Assembly: GCA_023437365.1 (NCBI GenBank)
Contig: JAEZGK010000073.1
Location: forward strand, 62,001 to 126,000
Length of the DNA stretch: 64,000 nt
Direction: 5' to 3'
DNA from: Bacillota bacterium
GTDB taxonomy: Bacteria; Bacillota; Clostridia; Lachnospirales; Lachnospiraceae
Part shown: positions 1 through 8,291 of the stretch, in pieces
Position numbering within the stretch: position 1 is the first letter of the stretch
Layout: the number at the start of each line of letters is the position of its first letter
Notes under the pieces: generated by a model
The model's database searches: none
What the model was told of the DNA's origin: nothing
The model's input: only the letters and a program-made list of their open reading frames with translations
Program-made: the position numbers and the translations under genes

Positions 1-1
1 C

Positions 2-376
2 AGAAAATATACGATTACGCATTCGGATATCACGGCGGAGCTTTTTGTATTTGTGGCAGCACGTTATGCTGAGGATCAAATTACAACTATGCATGATGAA
101 GTTAAGATTGCTTGGGAACAATATAAAAATGGACTCATCTTACTAGGAGAAGTGCTGGTGGATAGTAAGGATGTAGCAGGAAATGCTTCTATCAGAAATA
201 AAATTTTCTATAAAGAAATGCCTACGGCACTTCAAGCCTTGCGCCAAGCAGACAGATTTTTATTCGAAAATGCCCCATATCTGGATGATACGCCGGTAAT
301 AATTCATTTTATCTCAAGTAATCCGATCTATGACAAAACATATGATTTTGGAGCGATTGGGAAGTATAATAAGTAG
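2..376 (+). CDS. Staygreen-family protein, 3' part (5' end outside window)
   Basis: The frame is open from base 2, so the gene begins upstream of the window; the GTG at 53 is internal. The visible 124 residues begin RKYTITHSDITAELFVFVA and include DQITTMHDEV, a central FYKEMPTALQALRQADRF and the end FGAIGKYNK. This pattern (KYT.THSD near the N-terminus, then an acidic helix with EMP.AL.A.R.ADR) matches the staygreen family (PF12638) known from plant chlorophyll degradation and from many Clostridia, where its role is unclear. Bacterial members are about 150 residues, so only some 25-40 residues are missing. It is followed directly by a repeat array whose last unit can act as its terminator. 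The family call is from memory of the motif pattern; no function is claimed. Confidence 0.65.
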   Translation, partial: RKYTITHSDITAELFVFVAARYAEDQITTMHDEVKIAWEQYKNGLILLGEVLVDSKDVAGNASIRNKIFYKEMPTALQALRQADRFLFENAPYLDDTPVIIHFISSNPIYDKTYDFGAIGKYNK

Positions 377-379
377 TAT

Positions 380-756
380 CAATCTCCAAGCCATAGCTGC
401 CAGCCGCTACGCAGCTGTCAGCACACGGGCTGGCGCCCTCTAAAACAGAGAAAAGACTCCCCTCGAGAGCAATGCTCTCGGTGAAGTCATATCTCTGTAT
501 TTCAATCACCAAGCCATAGCTGCCAGCCGCTACGCAGCTGTCAGCACGCGGGCTGGCGCCCTCTAAAACAGAGAAAAGACTCCCCTCGAGAGCAAGCTCT
601 CGGTGAAGTCATATCTCTGTATTTCAATCACCAAGCCATAACTGCCAGCCGCTATGCAGCTGTCAGCACGCGGGCTGGCGCCCTCTAAAACAGAGAAAAG
701 ACTCCCCTCGAGAGCAAGCTCTCGGCGAAGTCTTTCCTCTGTTTTTTATGGCTTGG
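380..756. repeat. Three-unit tandem array of about 122-bp hairpin repeats
   Basis: Three nearly identical units start at 380, 503 and 625. Each holds a GCCAGCC/GGCTGGC stem and a GAGAGC(aa)GCTCTC hairpin. An outer pair, AAACAGAGaAAAGACT against AGTCTTTCCTCTGTTT, is complete only in unit 3. Units 1 and 2 differ by a one-base change in the loop. Unit 3 runs on into a T-run and ends TTATGGCTTGG (746-756), the exact inverse of CCAAGCCATAA at its start (631-641), so it can fold end to end. Unit 3 probably terminates the staygreen gene. The array resembles a MITE or REP-like intergenic repeat that expanded in tandem. Confidence 0.85.
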
Positions 757-780
757 AGCTTTACGCGATCGTTCCTAAAG

Positions 781-1896
781 TTAAAGTTCCTCAAGGATTC
801 GGTCAAGGGTAGCTTGAATTTCAGCCTTATCTGTTTCATCTCCGAATACACGAAGAGTGTAAAACACATTATCTTTCACCCAGTAGGCGGTAGGATCAAA
901 ATAGTCTCCGTTGTAGTATTCGGTGTTATTTGTTTCGTTAGTGGTTACGATCAAAGCCGGAATGCCAGATCCTGTAGTCACGGTATTTTGCTCGTAAGTG
1001 GCATATCCATTGCAGACGCTACCGGTAGTTAACGTTCCTGCATTTGCAGAAAATGTTGCTGTTAACGTGACTCGAACGCTATCATTATTGTATCCCGCGG
1101 TAATATTTATTTCGCTTATAGTCCTATCGGTAGTTTGTGTAGCGTAAGCAGTTGCTATCACATGCGTTGCCGGAGTACCGGGATCGGTGCTCTCCATTCC
1201 AAAATACCCGGTCTTGTTGAGCCAGTCAAGTGATTCAAGAGGATTATATACATTAAAGCCGATTGTTTCTTCACATTCATTCCATGTATCAGTTTGAATA
1301 CCGACAGTCCCCCAGAGCTTATTTGACGCAAGCTGCTGTTCTTTGGTCATGCTATCAAAGGTGTTCCATTCTTGCGCAATTTTGTCTGTCAGAATCTGAC
1401 CCATAGAGGAAAAATCAGTTCCGGCTAAAGCAACACCTACCCGATAGGAAGATTCCTGCGTATCCGATATTGTTTCCAGGACCTGTACAGTGCTATAAGT
1501 CGCTTGGGGACCATCAGCACCGCCGACGTTTGAAATGCTGTAGTTGCCGGTTTCAATCAATACATCAATCGCTTTTTGCGGAATATCCTTTTCTGAGCCG
1601 GAGCCAATCTTTATAATGAGGTATGCTCTTGTTTGTTCGGGATAGCTCTCAGCAAAAGCGGATTGATGAACAATCAGTAGTTTGTCACCGGTTTTGTAAT
1701 CAGTGCTCTCGTTATAACTCAAAAGCACCGGTCTGTCATCGAACACCATATATAGACTACCGTTTTCTGTTACGACACAACGGGCAATCGAAATTTGATT
1801 ACCACTGAAAACTACGACAGCAAAAAAGATCAGCACAAGAGCAACTACTGCACCAATAACAGAAAGTGTAATAGTATGACCTTTCTTTTTCATCAT
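781..1896 (-). CDS. Membrane-anchored extracytoplasmic protein of unknown function, last gene of the mecI/blaR1-like operon
   Basis: About 371 residues. One N-terminal membrane anchor (residues 8-28, VIGAVVALVLIFFAVVVF) is followed by a soluble domain predicted outside the cell. That domain contains SNVGGADGPQ, a short Gly-rich motif, and ends VFYTLRVFGDETDKAEIQATLDRILEEL, reminiscent of DUF4367-type C-termini, which is a weak resemblance. The start is the ATGATG pair at 1896/1893 after AGAGGGGTG; the upstream frame beginning at 1929 lacks a ribosome-binding site. The ATG lies 2-4 bases from the stop of the preceding gene, so translation is probably coupled. By position it may be a sensor or immunity partner of the BlaR1-like protease, which is inference. 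Confidence 0.6.
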   Translation of the reverse strand: MMKKKGHTITLSVIGAVVALVLIFFAVVVFSGNQISIARCVVTENGSLYMVFDDRPVLLSYNESTDYKTGDKLLIVHQSAFAESYPEQTRAYLIIKIGSGSEKDIPQKAIDVLIETGNYSISNVGGADGPQATYSTVQVLETISDTQESSYRVGVALAGTDFSSMGQILTDKIAQEWNTFDSMTKEQQLASNKLWGTVGIQTDTWNECEETIGFNVYNPLESLDWLNKTGYFGMESTDPGTPATHVIATAYATQTTDRTISEINITAGYNNDSVRVTLTATFSANAGTLTTGSVCNGYATYEQNTVTTGSGIPALIVTTNETNNTEYYNGDYFDPTAYWVKDNVFYTLRVFGDETDKAEIQATLDRILEEL

Positions 1897-1897
1897 A

Positions 1898-2887
1898 TCA
1901 CCCCTCTTTAGAGAATATCCGACAGCCATTCAGCAAAGCAAATATCAGTGCTGTTATACAACCCGATGCCACGATGATTAATAAATCTACAGGCGCAAGA
2001 ACGATTCCGGGGATGCTGCTGAATAAGAATCCGGTACCAAAGCTATACAAATATCCGTTGAGTAGGATCATTTCGCCTATATACATAAGGAGCGTCATCA
2101 CAGAAGCAGCGATCGACGGGATCCAAATCGAAACGAACTTCCGTTTTTCCAAAAGGAACGAGCCCACAAATACGCCAACGGTTACACCCAAAAGCACAAA
2201 GAACACGGACATCAAGGTTGCTGATAACGGAGACACTTGAATACTTCCGTCTCTCCAAAACGCCGTAAAGCAGGCGAGGATACAAAGGCTGAGGAACACA
2301 AAAGAACAAACCGACTGTAGAATCAAAGATTTGAGACGCTTTTTATCACCGTTCTTTACCATTTGTCCGAAGCCATACAAGCAGTTAAGGATTGTAATAA
2401 TCAATACAACAGAAATAATGTAAAAGTGCAGCTTGAACGCGGGATTATAATCTCCCATCAAAATATCAACCGCTGTTTGTGTCTTGTATGTACTTACGGT
2501 TTCGCCCCATCCCTCCGGAGGGATATAACACATAAACATCTGCCAATCTTCAAGTTTTGTAACGGTTTCTGCTGTTGATACGACAACTTTCTGCTCAAAT
2601 AGTAATTCGATTGCAAAGAACACAGCTGTTGCTATGGAAGCACCGCCGGCAAGAGCAAATTTCTTAAATAGTTTGATACACAAAGGCATCAAAAGAACAC
2701 CAATAATGATTGCAATACACATTGGAGTGTACGGAATGATATATTTGGGATAGTTTTCATTCAGCACAGTCCCATGAACAATCATATCGGTAATTACTCG
2801 AACACCCATTGACAAAGGATAATACGAGGCGATCAAAACACCGATGCAAGAAAGCAGATAATATCTGTTAAACAGTTTGTTTTTCAT
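1898..2887 (-). CDS. Eight-TM integral membrane protein, function unknown
   Basis: About 329 residues, starting MKNKLFNRYYLL at 2887 behind AAAGGAG with 8-nt spacing; the longer frame from 2911 has no such site. Hydrophobic segments suggest about eight membrane spans: one near the N-terminus, pairs around residues 45-100, 155-225 and 240-265, and a closing stretch ending in CITALIFALLNG. A hydrophilic loop at about residues 100-150 (KLEDWQMFMCYIPPEGW) probably faces outward. It lies between a BlaR1-like protease and an anchored protein and belongs to the same repressor-controlled operon. I do not recognise a family. It could be a permease-like partner in envelope-stress or antibiotic sensing. 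Confidence 0.6.
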   Translation of the reverse strand: MKNKLFNRYYLLSCIGVLIASYYPLSMGVRVITDMIVHGTVLNENYPKYIIPYTPMCIAIIIGVLLMPLCIKLFKKFALAGGASIATAVFFAIELLFEQKVVVSTAETVTKLEDWQMFMCYIPPEGWGETVSTYKTQTAVDILMGDYNPAFKLHFYIISVVLIITILNCLYGFGQMVKNGDKKRLKSLILQSVCSFVFLSLCILACFTAFWRDGSIQVSPLSATLMSVFFVLLGVTVGVFVGSFLLEKRKFVSIWIPSIAASVMTLLMYIGEMILLNGYLYSFGTGFLFSSIPGIVLAPVDLLIIVASGCITALIFALLNGCRIFSKEG

Positions 2888-2900
2888 ATTTATTCTCCTT

Positions 2901-3815
2901 TCATCCTGCATTTGTCAGTAATACATAGAAAATGGCACCGATCAATGCTACAAATACCGTGAGCGAAAGCCAAGTCAACTTCTGAAAAGACAGTATGTTT
3001 TCGATTCGTGTGCGTATTTTTGCACCACCAAAAGCGGAAGCCACTACGGTTGCTCCTTGTCTGCTTTCTAACAATGATAATGCATATTCCTTTGCACGAT
3101 TAGCACCCAGCTTTATAAGAACACGCTCGTCGCAAGACAATTCAAGGTCTGTGAGGAATCCTTTTAAGAACAGCCAGCAAAGTGGATTGAACCAATGTAC
3201 TGCGACAATTACCAACGCTATAATTCGCCACAGATTATCGAAACTGTGTATATGTGTTTTTTCGTGTAGTATAACAAGATCGATATCTCTATCTTTATAA
3301 GATGCAGGCAAAATAATCTTAGGTTTTACAATGCCATATACCGCAGGAGATATGATCTTCTCCGAAAGATAAATATTGTCTCTCAGATGCGTTGAATCTT
3401 TGATTTCATTAATCGTTGTAAAGTATGTAACCACCAACATCAGAAGAATAGCCAAAGAAACAATTATCCATATAACAGAAGCCACGCTAAATATATTTTC
3501 AAGAATATTTACTTTATAAGTTATCGGGAAATACGTATCTGCTGCCATAACACTATTCATCATTGAAAAAGCCACTTCATCAGTCGGCTGATACATAACG
3601 ATAGTTTTTGTGGTGATTTTGGATAATAATGACATCAGACTATAAGGACTGTTCAATCCAAATGGAAACGTCATTCGCAGAAAAGGGATTACCCAAAGAA
3701 ACACCGTAAGTCTTCTCGGAATCTTTTTTACCAGTCTGACGAGCATAATAAGCACACCGGTCATAGCTGCTGTTATGCTCATATTGAATATCCAATAGAA
3801 TACTTCCTGTACCAT
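2901..3815 (-). CDS. BlaR1/MecR1-like M56 zinc protease without a penicillin-sensor domain
   Basis: An M56-family membrane metalloprotease of about 304 residues. Four TM segments are visible (FYWIFNMSITAAMTGVLIML; a stretch near residues 110-130; IIALVIVAVHWFNPLCWLFL; a C-terminal anchor). The zinc motif HEKTH sits in the cytoplasmic loop, and ELSCDERVL supplies the downstream Glu/Asp ligand region typical of M56. The protein stops just after the last TM, so it lacks the penicillin-binding sensor domain of true BlaR1. Its signal is therefore unknown, and one of the two downstream membrane proteins could provide sensing. The ATG at 3815 follows AGGTG and gives the usual family N-terminus; a GTG at 3824 overlapping the mecI-like stop is the alternative. 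In the family the protease inactivates the BlaI/MecI repressor encoded just upstream. Confidence 0.85.
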   Translation of the reverse strand: MVQEVFYWIFNMSITAAMTGVLIMLVRLVKKIPRRLTVFLWVIPFLRMTFPFGLNSPYSLMSLLSKITTKTIVMYQPTDEVAFSMMNSVMAADTYFPITYKVNILENIFSVASVIWIIVSLAILLMLVVTYFTTINEIKDSTHLRDNIYLSEKIISPAVYGIVKPKIILPASYKDRDIDLVILHEKTHIHSFDNLWRIIALVIVAVHWFNPLCWLFLKGFLTDLELSCDERVLIKLGANRAKEYALSLLESRQGATVVASAFGGAKIRTRIENILSFQKLTWLSLTVFVALIGAIFYVLLTNAG

Positions 3816-3820
3816 AACCG

Positions 3821-4177
3821 TCACCTATTATCAATCAGCTTACGCAACTCATTGATTTCTTCTTCAGATAAAGGCTCATCCTCAAGCAAAGCGGAAAACA
3901 AAGCCTTGCGAGATCCCCCAAACACTTTCTTTACAAGAGAAGCAGCTTCTACCTTTTGTATTTGATTTTGTGATACAAGAGGAGTGCAAATAAAGCCCGG
4001 ATCTTCACGCTGAATAAATCCTTTTGTCTCCAGCTTTTTAATTACTGTATAGGTGGTGTTTTTGTTCCATCCAATCGTTTCGGCGGCAATCAAACTAATT
4101 TCTTTTGCCGAAATCGGACTTTTCTCCCATATAATATCCATCACCTTAGCTTCACTTTCAAAAAGCTTTTCTTTCAC
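3821..4177 (-). CDS. BlaI/MecI-family transcriptional repressor
   Basis: 118 residues, the usual size. An N-terminal winged helix (FESEAKVMDIIWEKSPISAKEISLIAAETIGWNKNTTYTVIKKLETKGFI) is followed by the C-terminal dimerisation helices (ALLEDEPLSEEEINELRKLID). The NKNTTYT.IKKL recognition-helix pattern is diagnostic of the BlaI/MecI/CopY family. The start is GTG at 4177 after AAGGAGGGG. The gene heads a four-gene minus-strand operon with the M56 protease overlapping its stop. It probably represses its own promoter through the dyad at 4193-4226. In the family the repressor is cleaved or released on signal, derepressing the operon. Confidence 0.9.
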   Translation of the reverse strand: MKEKLFESEAKVMDIIWEKSPISAKEISLIAAETIGWNKNTTYTVIKKLETKGFIQREDPGFICTPLVSQNQIQKVEAASLVKKVFGGSRKALFSALLEDEPLSEEEINELRKLIDNR

Positions 4178-4192
4178 AAGAACCCCTCCTTG

Positions 4193-4238
4193 GACTATTG
4201 ATATAGTCTATACTATCTCAATAGTCTGTGTTTGTCAA
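4193..4238 (-). promoter_or_regulatory. Promoter and dyad operator of the mecI/blaR1-like operon
   Basis: On the minus strand TTGACA (4233-4238) and TAGTAT (4210-4215) are separated by exactly 17 bases. A 34-bp dyad at 4193-4226 has outer arms GACTATTGA/TCAATAGTC and inner arms ATAGT/ACTAT, and covers the -10 region. This is where a BlaI/MecI-type dimer would block transcription. The half-site differs from the classic TACA/TGTA boxes. Confidence 0.8.
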
Positions 4239-4363
4239 TAGATTTTCGGTGCAATCAACTCAAGATCATCACGTTAAGCTGTCACAGTTATATTGATATT
4301 ACGATCCAAATTTGGGGAGATGTTTTTTATCGCTAACGGCAAATAGCCCGTCAAATGGTTGAC

Positions 4364-4407
4364 AAAAAAGCTCTAACACTTTGATTTCTGTCAAAAGCCT
4401 TTAGAGC
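4364..4407 (-). terminator. Rho-independent terminator of the 4440-4943 gene
   Basis: Read on the minus strand: GCTCTAA, a loop of about 24 bases, TTAGAGC, then six T. It lies 33 bases past the stop of the small membrane protein gene. Confidence 0.7.
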
Positions 4408-4439
4408 ATTCCGTTTTCTCCTTGTTACTTTCTATAAAA

Positions 4440-4943
4440 CTAATACATATTATCATCTGGCATTGATATGAACCAATAATACCAGTTATCTCCTAGGTAT
4501 TTTATGTATGTATAACCAAGCAACTTATTCTTATCATAAGTATATGAAAGCCCATATTGAAAATTATTATCATAAAATCCATACTCTATATATCCATCCC
4601 ACTTGTCAATATACTCTATATTGGAGATTTTAAATATTTTCTTAATATTATCTACAATTTCTTCGTCTGACAATAATTCGTTTATATTTATGGGTTTCCC
4701 ATCATCATATGCCAGTATCTCATTGGAATCCATATAAATAGTTAGGTTTTGGATGTCTAATAACATAAGATTTTGTGCTGTTTTATCAAGTTCAATTTTA
4801 TTTTCAAATAAGAATTTCTTAAAGTCTACTATTTCTTCAGCTTTTGTTCTTTTATATACATATACAAAAATAATTGCTATTACAATAGAAAAAGTTAGAA
4901 AAAAAATATATATAACTGGTTTTAATTTTTTTACTTTAACCAT
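4440..4943 (-). CDS. Small single-pass membrane protein, function unknown
   Basis: 167 residues with a Lys-rich N-terminus (MVKVKKLKP), one membrane anchor at about residues 10-30 and an acidic, Tyr-rich exterior domain (ELLSDEEIVDNIKKIF, YIEYGFYDNNFQYGLSYTYDKN). The start is set by AGGAGG eight bases upstream. Base composition is clearly A+T-richer than neighbouring guaA, which suggests recent acquisition or weak selection. No Cys follows the anchor as in a lipoprotein. I do not recognise a family. Confidence 0.6.
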   Translation of the reverse strand: MVKVKKLKPVIYIFFLTFSIVIAIIFVYVYKRTKAEEIVDFKKFLFENKIELDKTAQNLMLLDIQNLTIYMDSNEILAYDDGKPININELLSDEEIVDNIKKIFKISNIEYIDKWDGYIEYGFYDNNFQYGLSYTYDKNKLLGYTYIKYLGDNWYYWFISMPDDNMY

Positions 4944-5169
4944 CTATTGTACCTCCTATATACATAAAAAAATTATAGTTTTTAACAATAATGAAATTAA
5001 TAAGTTTCATTGTATTTGTATAGTACATAAAATAATTTACCAAATAAGAACTTAGTTCTATTTTAAAAGAATTATGTGTAAGTCCTGATATTTTCATTAA
5101 TCTATGGGGTTTACGCATATTTTTTGCACTACTATTCAATTAAGCCACATAGAGTAGTCTTATTATTGA

Positions 5170-5391
5170 TTAATTGTCAAATGTCGTATTATCATAGATT
5201 GATTTACCTAAAATCTTAACTTCAATTCCTGTATCATATCCACCATCTGAAGATATAGAATGATAATTAGTGACACTATATAAAATTGCACGATATTCGA
5301 CTGTACCTCCGTCTTTATAATAGTATTTAATTGGTATAAATTAAACAGCTATCAAAACAACTAAGATTCCTATTAATAGTTTCCGCTTCAT
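5170..5391 (-). pseudogene. Small secreted or anchored protein gene broken by an in-frame TAA
   Basis: ATG at 5389-5391 follows a GGAGGAAG site and encodes MKRKLLIGILVVLIAV, a signal or anchor sequence, then a TAA at 5341-5343. The same frame continues without interruption as FIPIKYYYKDGGTVEYRAIL... to KSIYDNTTFDN and a TAA at 5170. The whole 74-codon frame reads as one coherent protein with a single stop just after the hydrophobic segment. A gene recently inactivated by one substitution is the simplest reading; a sequencing error is possible. Confidence 0.65.
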
Positions 5392-5485
5392 ATTTTCTTC
5401 CTCCCCATAAATATCCAACTATCATTTTCATTATAACATTCGTGCTTGTAAAAGTGTACTTCGACTTCTGTAAATATATATAATG

Positions 5486-5520
5486 CAAAAATGACAGCTA
5501 GTCTGATAGACTAGCTGTCA
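5486..5520 (-). terminator. guaA terminator
   Basis: Perfect 12-bp stem TGACAGCTAGTC/GACTAGCTGTCA with a 5-base loop. On the minus strand it is followed by five T. It lies about 28 bases past the guaA stop. Confidence 0.9.
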
Positions 5521-5548
5521 CTATATATACTACATATTATCTTTTTTA

Positions 5549-7084
5549 CTACTCCCACTCGATGGTTGCCGGGGGCTTACCGGTGATGTCGTAGCAGATA
5601 CGATTGACGTGTTTTACTTCATTGACAATTCTATTAGAAATCTTGCCTAACACATCCCAGGGGATTTCAGCAAATTCTGCGGTCATGAAATCTGTGGTAG
5701 TTACTGCTCGTAAGGCAACAGTGTAGTCATAGGTTCGTTCATCGCCCATAACGCCTACACTTCGAAGATTGGTTAATACTGCGAAGTACTGTCCGATAGA
5801 ACGATCTAAGCCCGCCTTTGCTATCTCTTCACGATAGATATAATCTGCGTCCTGAAGAATAGAGACCTTATCGGGAGTCACATCACCGATGATACGGATG
5901 GCAAGACCGGGGCCAGGGAAGGGCTGTCTGTAGACCAGCTTCTCGGGGATACCAAGCTCCAGACCGGACTTTCTTACCTCATCCTTGAAGAGGTTTCGTA
6001 AGGGTTCGATAATTTCCTTGAAATCCACATAATCGGGAAGACCGCCTACATTGTGGTGGCTCTTGATAACAGCGGATTTGCCGAGACCGCTTTCGATGAC
6101 ATCGGGATATATGGTTCCCTGTACCAGGTAGTCCACGGTTCCGATCTTCTTAGCCTCTTCTTCGAAGACGCGGATGAATTCCTCACCGATAATCTTTCTC
6201 TTCTGTTCCGGCTCGGATACTCCCGCCAGTTTATCATAAAAACGCTGCTGTGCGTTGACACGGACGAAGTTCACATCGAACTGTGTTGTAAAAACCTGCT
6301 CCACCTCATCACCCTCGTTCTTGCGAAGCAGACCATGATCAACAAAGATACAAGTCAGCTGTTTGCCGACTGCCTTACTGATCATAACCGCTGCGACAGA
6401 GGAATCTACACCGCCGGATAATGCACAAAGCACCTTCTTGTCTCCGATTTTTTCTTTCAGAGTTTTTACCATCTCTTCGGTAAAGGAGGACATTACCCAG
6501 TCACCGGAGCAGCCGCATACCTGGTATAAGAAGTTATGAAGCATTTGTGTACCTTCCGGTGTATGAACTACCTCCGGATGGAATTGGACACCATAAAGAT
6601 TTTTCTGGGGGTTTTCAATGGCAGCAATAGGGCAGGAATCGGATCTGGCGATGATTTCAAAGCCGTCTGCAGGCTGCTCGATATAATCGGTATGGCTCAT
6701 CCAGCAGATTGTATTTTCGGATACCGATTGAAATAATTTTGAGGTAGTGGTTACGTTCAACTCGGTTCTTCCATATTCACGTAGCGGAGCTTTGGATACC
6801 TTTCCGCCCAGTAGCTGGGTCATCAACTGGCAGCCGTAGCAGATTCCGAGAATCGGGATTCCCATAGAGAAGATAGAGGGGTCACAGGAGGGAGCTTCCG
6901 GATCATATACACTGTTCGGTCCACCCGTAAAAATAATTCCCTTAGGTGACAATTCCTTAATCCGCATAGGGTTTGTTGTATGCGGCAGAACTTCGCAATA
7001 TACATTGCATTCTCTGACTCTGCGGGCAATTAACTGATTGTATTGACCTCCAAAGTCAAGCACAATAACGATTTCTTTTTCCAC
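5549..7084 (-). CDS. guaA: GMP synthase (glutamine-hydrolysing)
   Basis: 511 residues, full length. It converts XMP to GMP using glutamine and ATP in the cytoplasm. The N-terminal class I amidotransferase carries the nucleophile loop GICYGCQ and the His-Glu pair in FHPEV. The ATP-pyrophosphatase domain begins with the P-loop SGGVDSS, and the C-terminal dimerisation domain ends in the family signature RICYDITGKPPATIEWE. The start ATG follows AGGAGG with 7-nt spacing. It appears monocistronic, with its own terminator. I looked for a purine riboswitch in the 430-base upstream gap and did not recognise one. Confidence 0.98.
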   Translation of the reverse strand: MEKEIVIVLDFGGQYNQLIARRVRECNVYCEVLPHTTNPMRIKELSPKGIIFTGGPNSVYDPEAPSCDPSIFSMGIPILGICYGCQLMTQLLGGKVSKAPLREYGRTELNVTTTSKLFQSVSENTICWMSHTDYIEQPADGFEIIARSDSCPIAAIENPQKNLYGVQFHPEVVHTPEGTQMLHNFLYQVCGCSGDWVMSSFTEEMVKTLKEKIGDKKVLCALSGGVDSSVAAVMISKAVGKQLTCIFVDHGLLRKNEGDEVEQVFTTQFDVNFVRVNAQQRFYDKLAGVSEPEQKRKIIGEEFIRVFEEEAKKIGTVDYLVQGTIYPDVIESGLGKSAVIKSHHNVGGLPDYVDFKEIIEPLRNLFKDEVRKSGLELGIPEKLVYRQPFPGPGLAIRIIGDVTPDKVSILQDADYIYREEIAKAGLDRSIGQYFAVLTNLRSVGVMGDERTYDYTVALRAVTTTDFMTAEFAEIPWDVLGKISNRIVNEVKHVNRICYDITGKPPATIEWE

Positions 7085-7424
7085 GTTATACCTCCTAGAT
7101 ATCCTATTGATCTGTCTGTCACGCTATAATGGCTTATTCTACAAGAGAAAAGCTTGCTTCACAAAGCTTAAAAGTCTGCAAAGCTAATCTCAAAGACTTG
7201 CTCTGCAAGCTTCTTAAAAAAATGTAGCTTCATGATACAACATTTTTTATAATTATGCTAGTGCTAATATTACTTTTCTCCGATATATATAGCAGGTTAT
7301 GAGAATTATGTCGAATATTCAACATAATGCTCATGGAAGGGAAGAATTGCACCTGAAAGACATGTTTTGTGGACAAAAGTATGAATACTAGGTAAAAAAG
7401 CCTATATTTAACAAATAAATTATG

Positions 7425-7453
7425 TTTACAATTACACCATATCGTGGTATTAT
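7425..7453 (+). promoter_or_regulatory. Sigma-A promoter for the HPt-like gene
   Basis: TTTACA (7425-7430), a 17-base spacer and TATTAT (7448-7453), 63 bases before the ATG at 7516. The rest of the guaA/HPt divergent gap (7085-7424) is A+T-rich, with short imperfect repeats around GCTTGC/GCAAGC. I see no identifiable element in it. Confidence 0.65.
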
Positions 7454-7515
7454 TTAGCTAGCTTACAATATATGGTATTTAATAGGTGTTATATCTTAGT
7501 ACAGGGGGATAGTAC

Positions 7516-8010
7516 ATGGGAGGAAGAGTAACACAGGAGATGTTTGACTGTGTTCCTGAGATTGATTTTGACGCAGGAATTCGTTATTTTCTTGGGAACA
7601 TTCAAAATTACACGCAAGCACTCTTGTCTATTTTAAAGAGTATTAAATCTAAGCTGCCCATTCTTCAATCAATGGTGATGGCGCAGGAATATGAAGGGCT
7701 TCGATCTATAACACAGACACTTCAGAAGATGTTTGGCAATATCGGTGCCGGTGGGTTGGCGGAAACCTCCTATCAGCTGGAGAAAGCACTTTTGAATAAC
7801 GAGCTCAGCACAAACCCGTATTTGTTGACTGATTATGCATGTAGTCTGATTACTTTTGCAGAGCATCTGGAGTTGCTTCTTAAGAACATAAACTTCAAGT
7901 ATAGAACCGATAAGGAAGAGGAGGCTTCCGGCTTCATGAATTACGATTTCACGAAGACCAGGGAAAGCATCAGAAAGTCTTCTGACTTATTGGAACGTAA
8001 AATAATATAA
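7516..8010 (+). CDS. HPt-like helical protein with the phosphoacceptor His replaced by Gln
   Basis: 164 residues, mostly helical. Residues 66-78 read TQTLQKMFGNIGA. They align with the HPt signature HTLKG...NIGA, but the phosphorylated His position is Gln67 and the following Lys/Gly are Gln/Lys. The downstream helix (LAETSYQLEKAL) also fits an HPt four-helix bundle. If the alignment is right, the protein cannot relay phosphate and may act as a docking or inhibitory module, as pseudo-HPt domains do. Start ATG follows AGGGGGA. It sits alone between guaA and the glucan synthase genes, with its own promoter and terminator. Confidence 0.6.
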   Translation: MGGRVTQEMFDCVPEIDFDAGIRYFLGNIQNYTQALLSILKSIKSKLPILQSMVMAQEYEGLRSITQTLQKMFGNIGAGGLAETSYQLEKALLNNELSTNPYLLTDYACSLITFAEHLELLLKNINFKYRTDKEEEASGFMNYDFTKTRESIRKSSDLLERKII

Positions 8011-8071
8011 TATGAATATGCAGAATAATTTTTATATAGATTTTATATGAATTGTTTTGTATACCCCCACT

Positions 8072-8105
8072 AAGCCCTGTTTCGCTGACAAAACAGGGCT
8101 TTTTC
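8072..8105 (+). terminator. Terminator after the HPt-like gene
   Basis: AAGCCCTGTTT, a 7-8 base loop, AAACAGGGCTT, then a T-run. Strong G+C stem and uridine tail. Confidence 0.9.
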
Positions 8106-8240
8106 TATGTGAAAGACCTTTGAGTCGATTTATAGAAAAGCTCCACATAGCGAATAACTGCTTTGGGATCGCGGACTCTTTATTCTATAGAATTTGTAGG
8201 GAAGTGTAAACAAAGCTGACACTTTCTGAAAAATATTAAT

Positions 8241-8291
8241 AAGAACCATAAAAATGGCACAATATATAACTGTGTAATTTTTATGGTTCTT
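8241..8291 (+). promoter_or_regulatory. 15-bp perfect inverted repeat just upstream of the glucan synthase start
   Basis: AAGAACCATAAAAAT (8241-8255) is exactly inverted at 8277-8291, with a 21-base A+T-rich loop holding a second small pairing (CACA/GTGT). The downstream arm ends 36 bases before the preferred TTG start at 8328 and contains the ATG at 8283, which argues against that ATG as the true start. It may be an operator, an attenuator-like RNA hairpin, or a terminator with U-rich arms. Confidence 0.6.

Noticed and set aside
380..756. CRISPR array
   Set aside because: The units are about 122 bp with no unique spacers; they are whole-unit tandem copies.
7085..7515. Purine riboswitch upstream of guaA
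   Set aside because: I could not find the conserved loop sequences of a purine aptamer on the minus strand; only A+T-rich repeats are visible.
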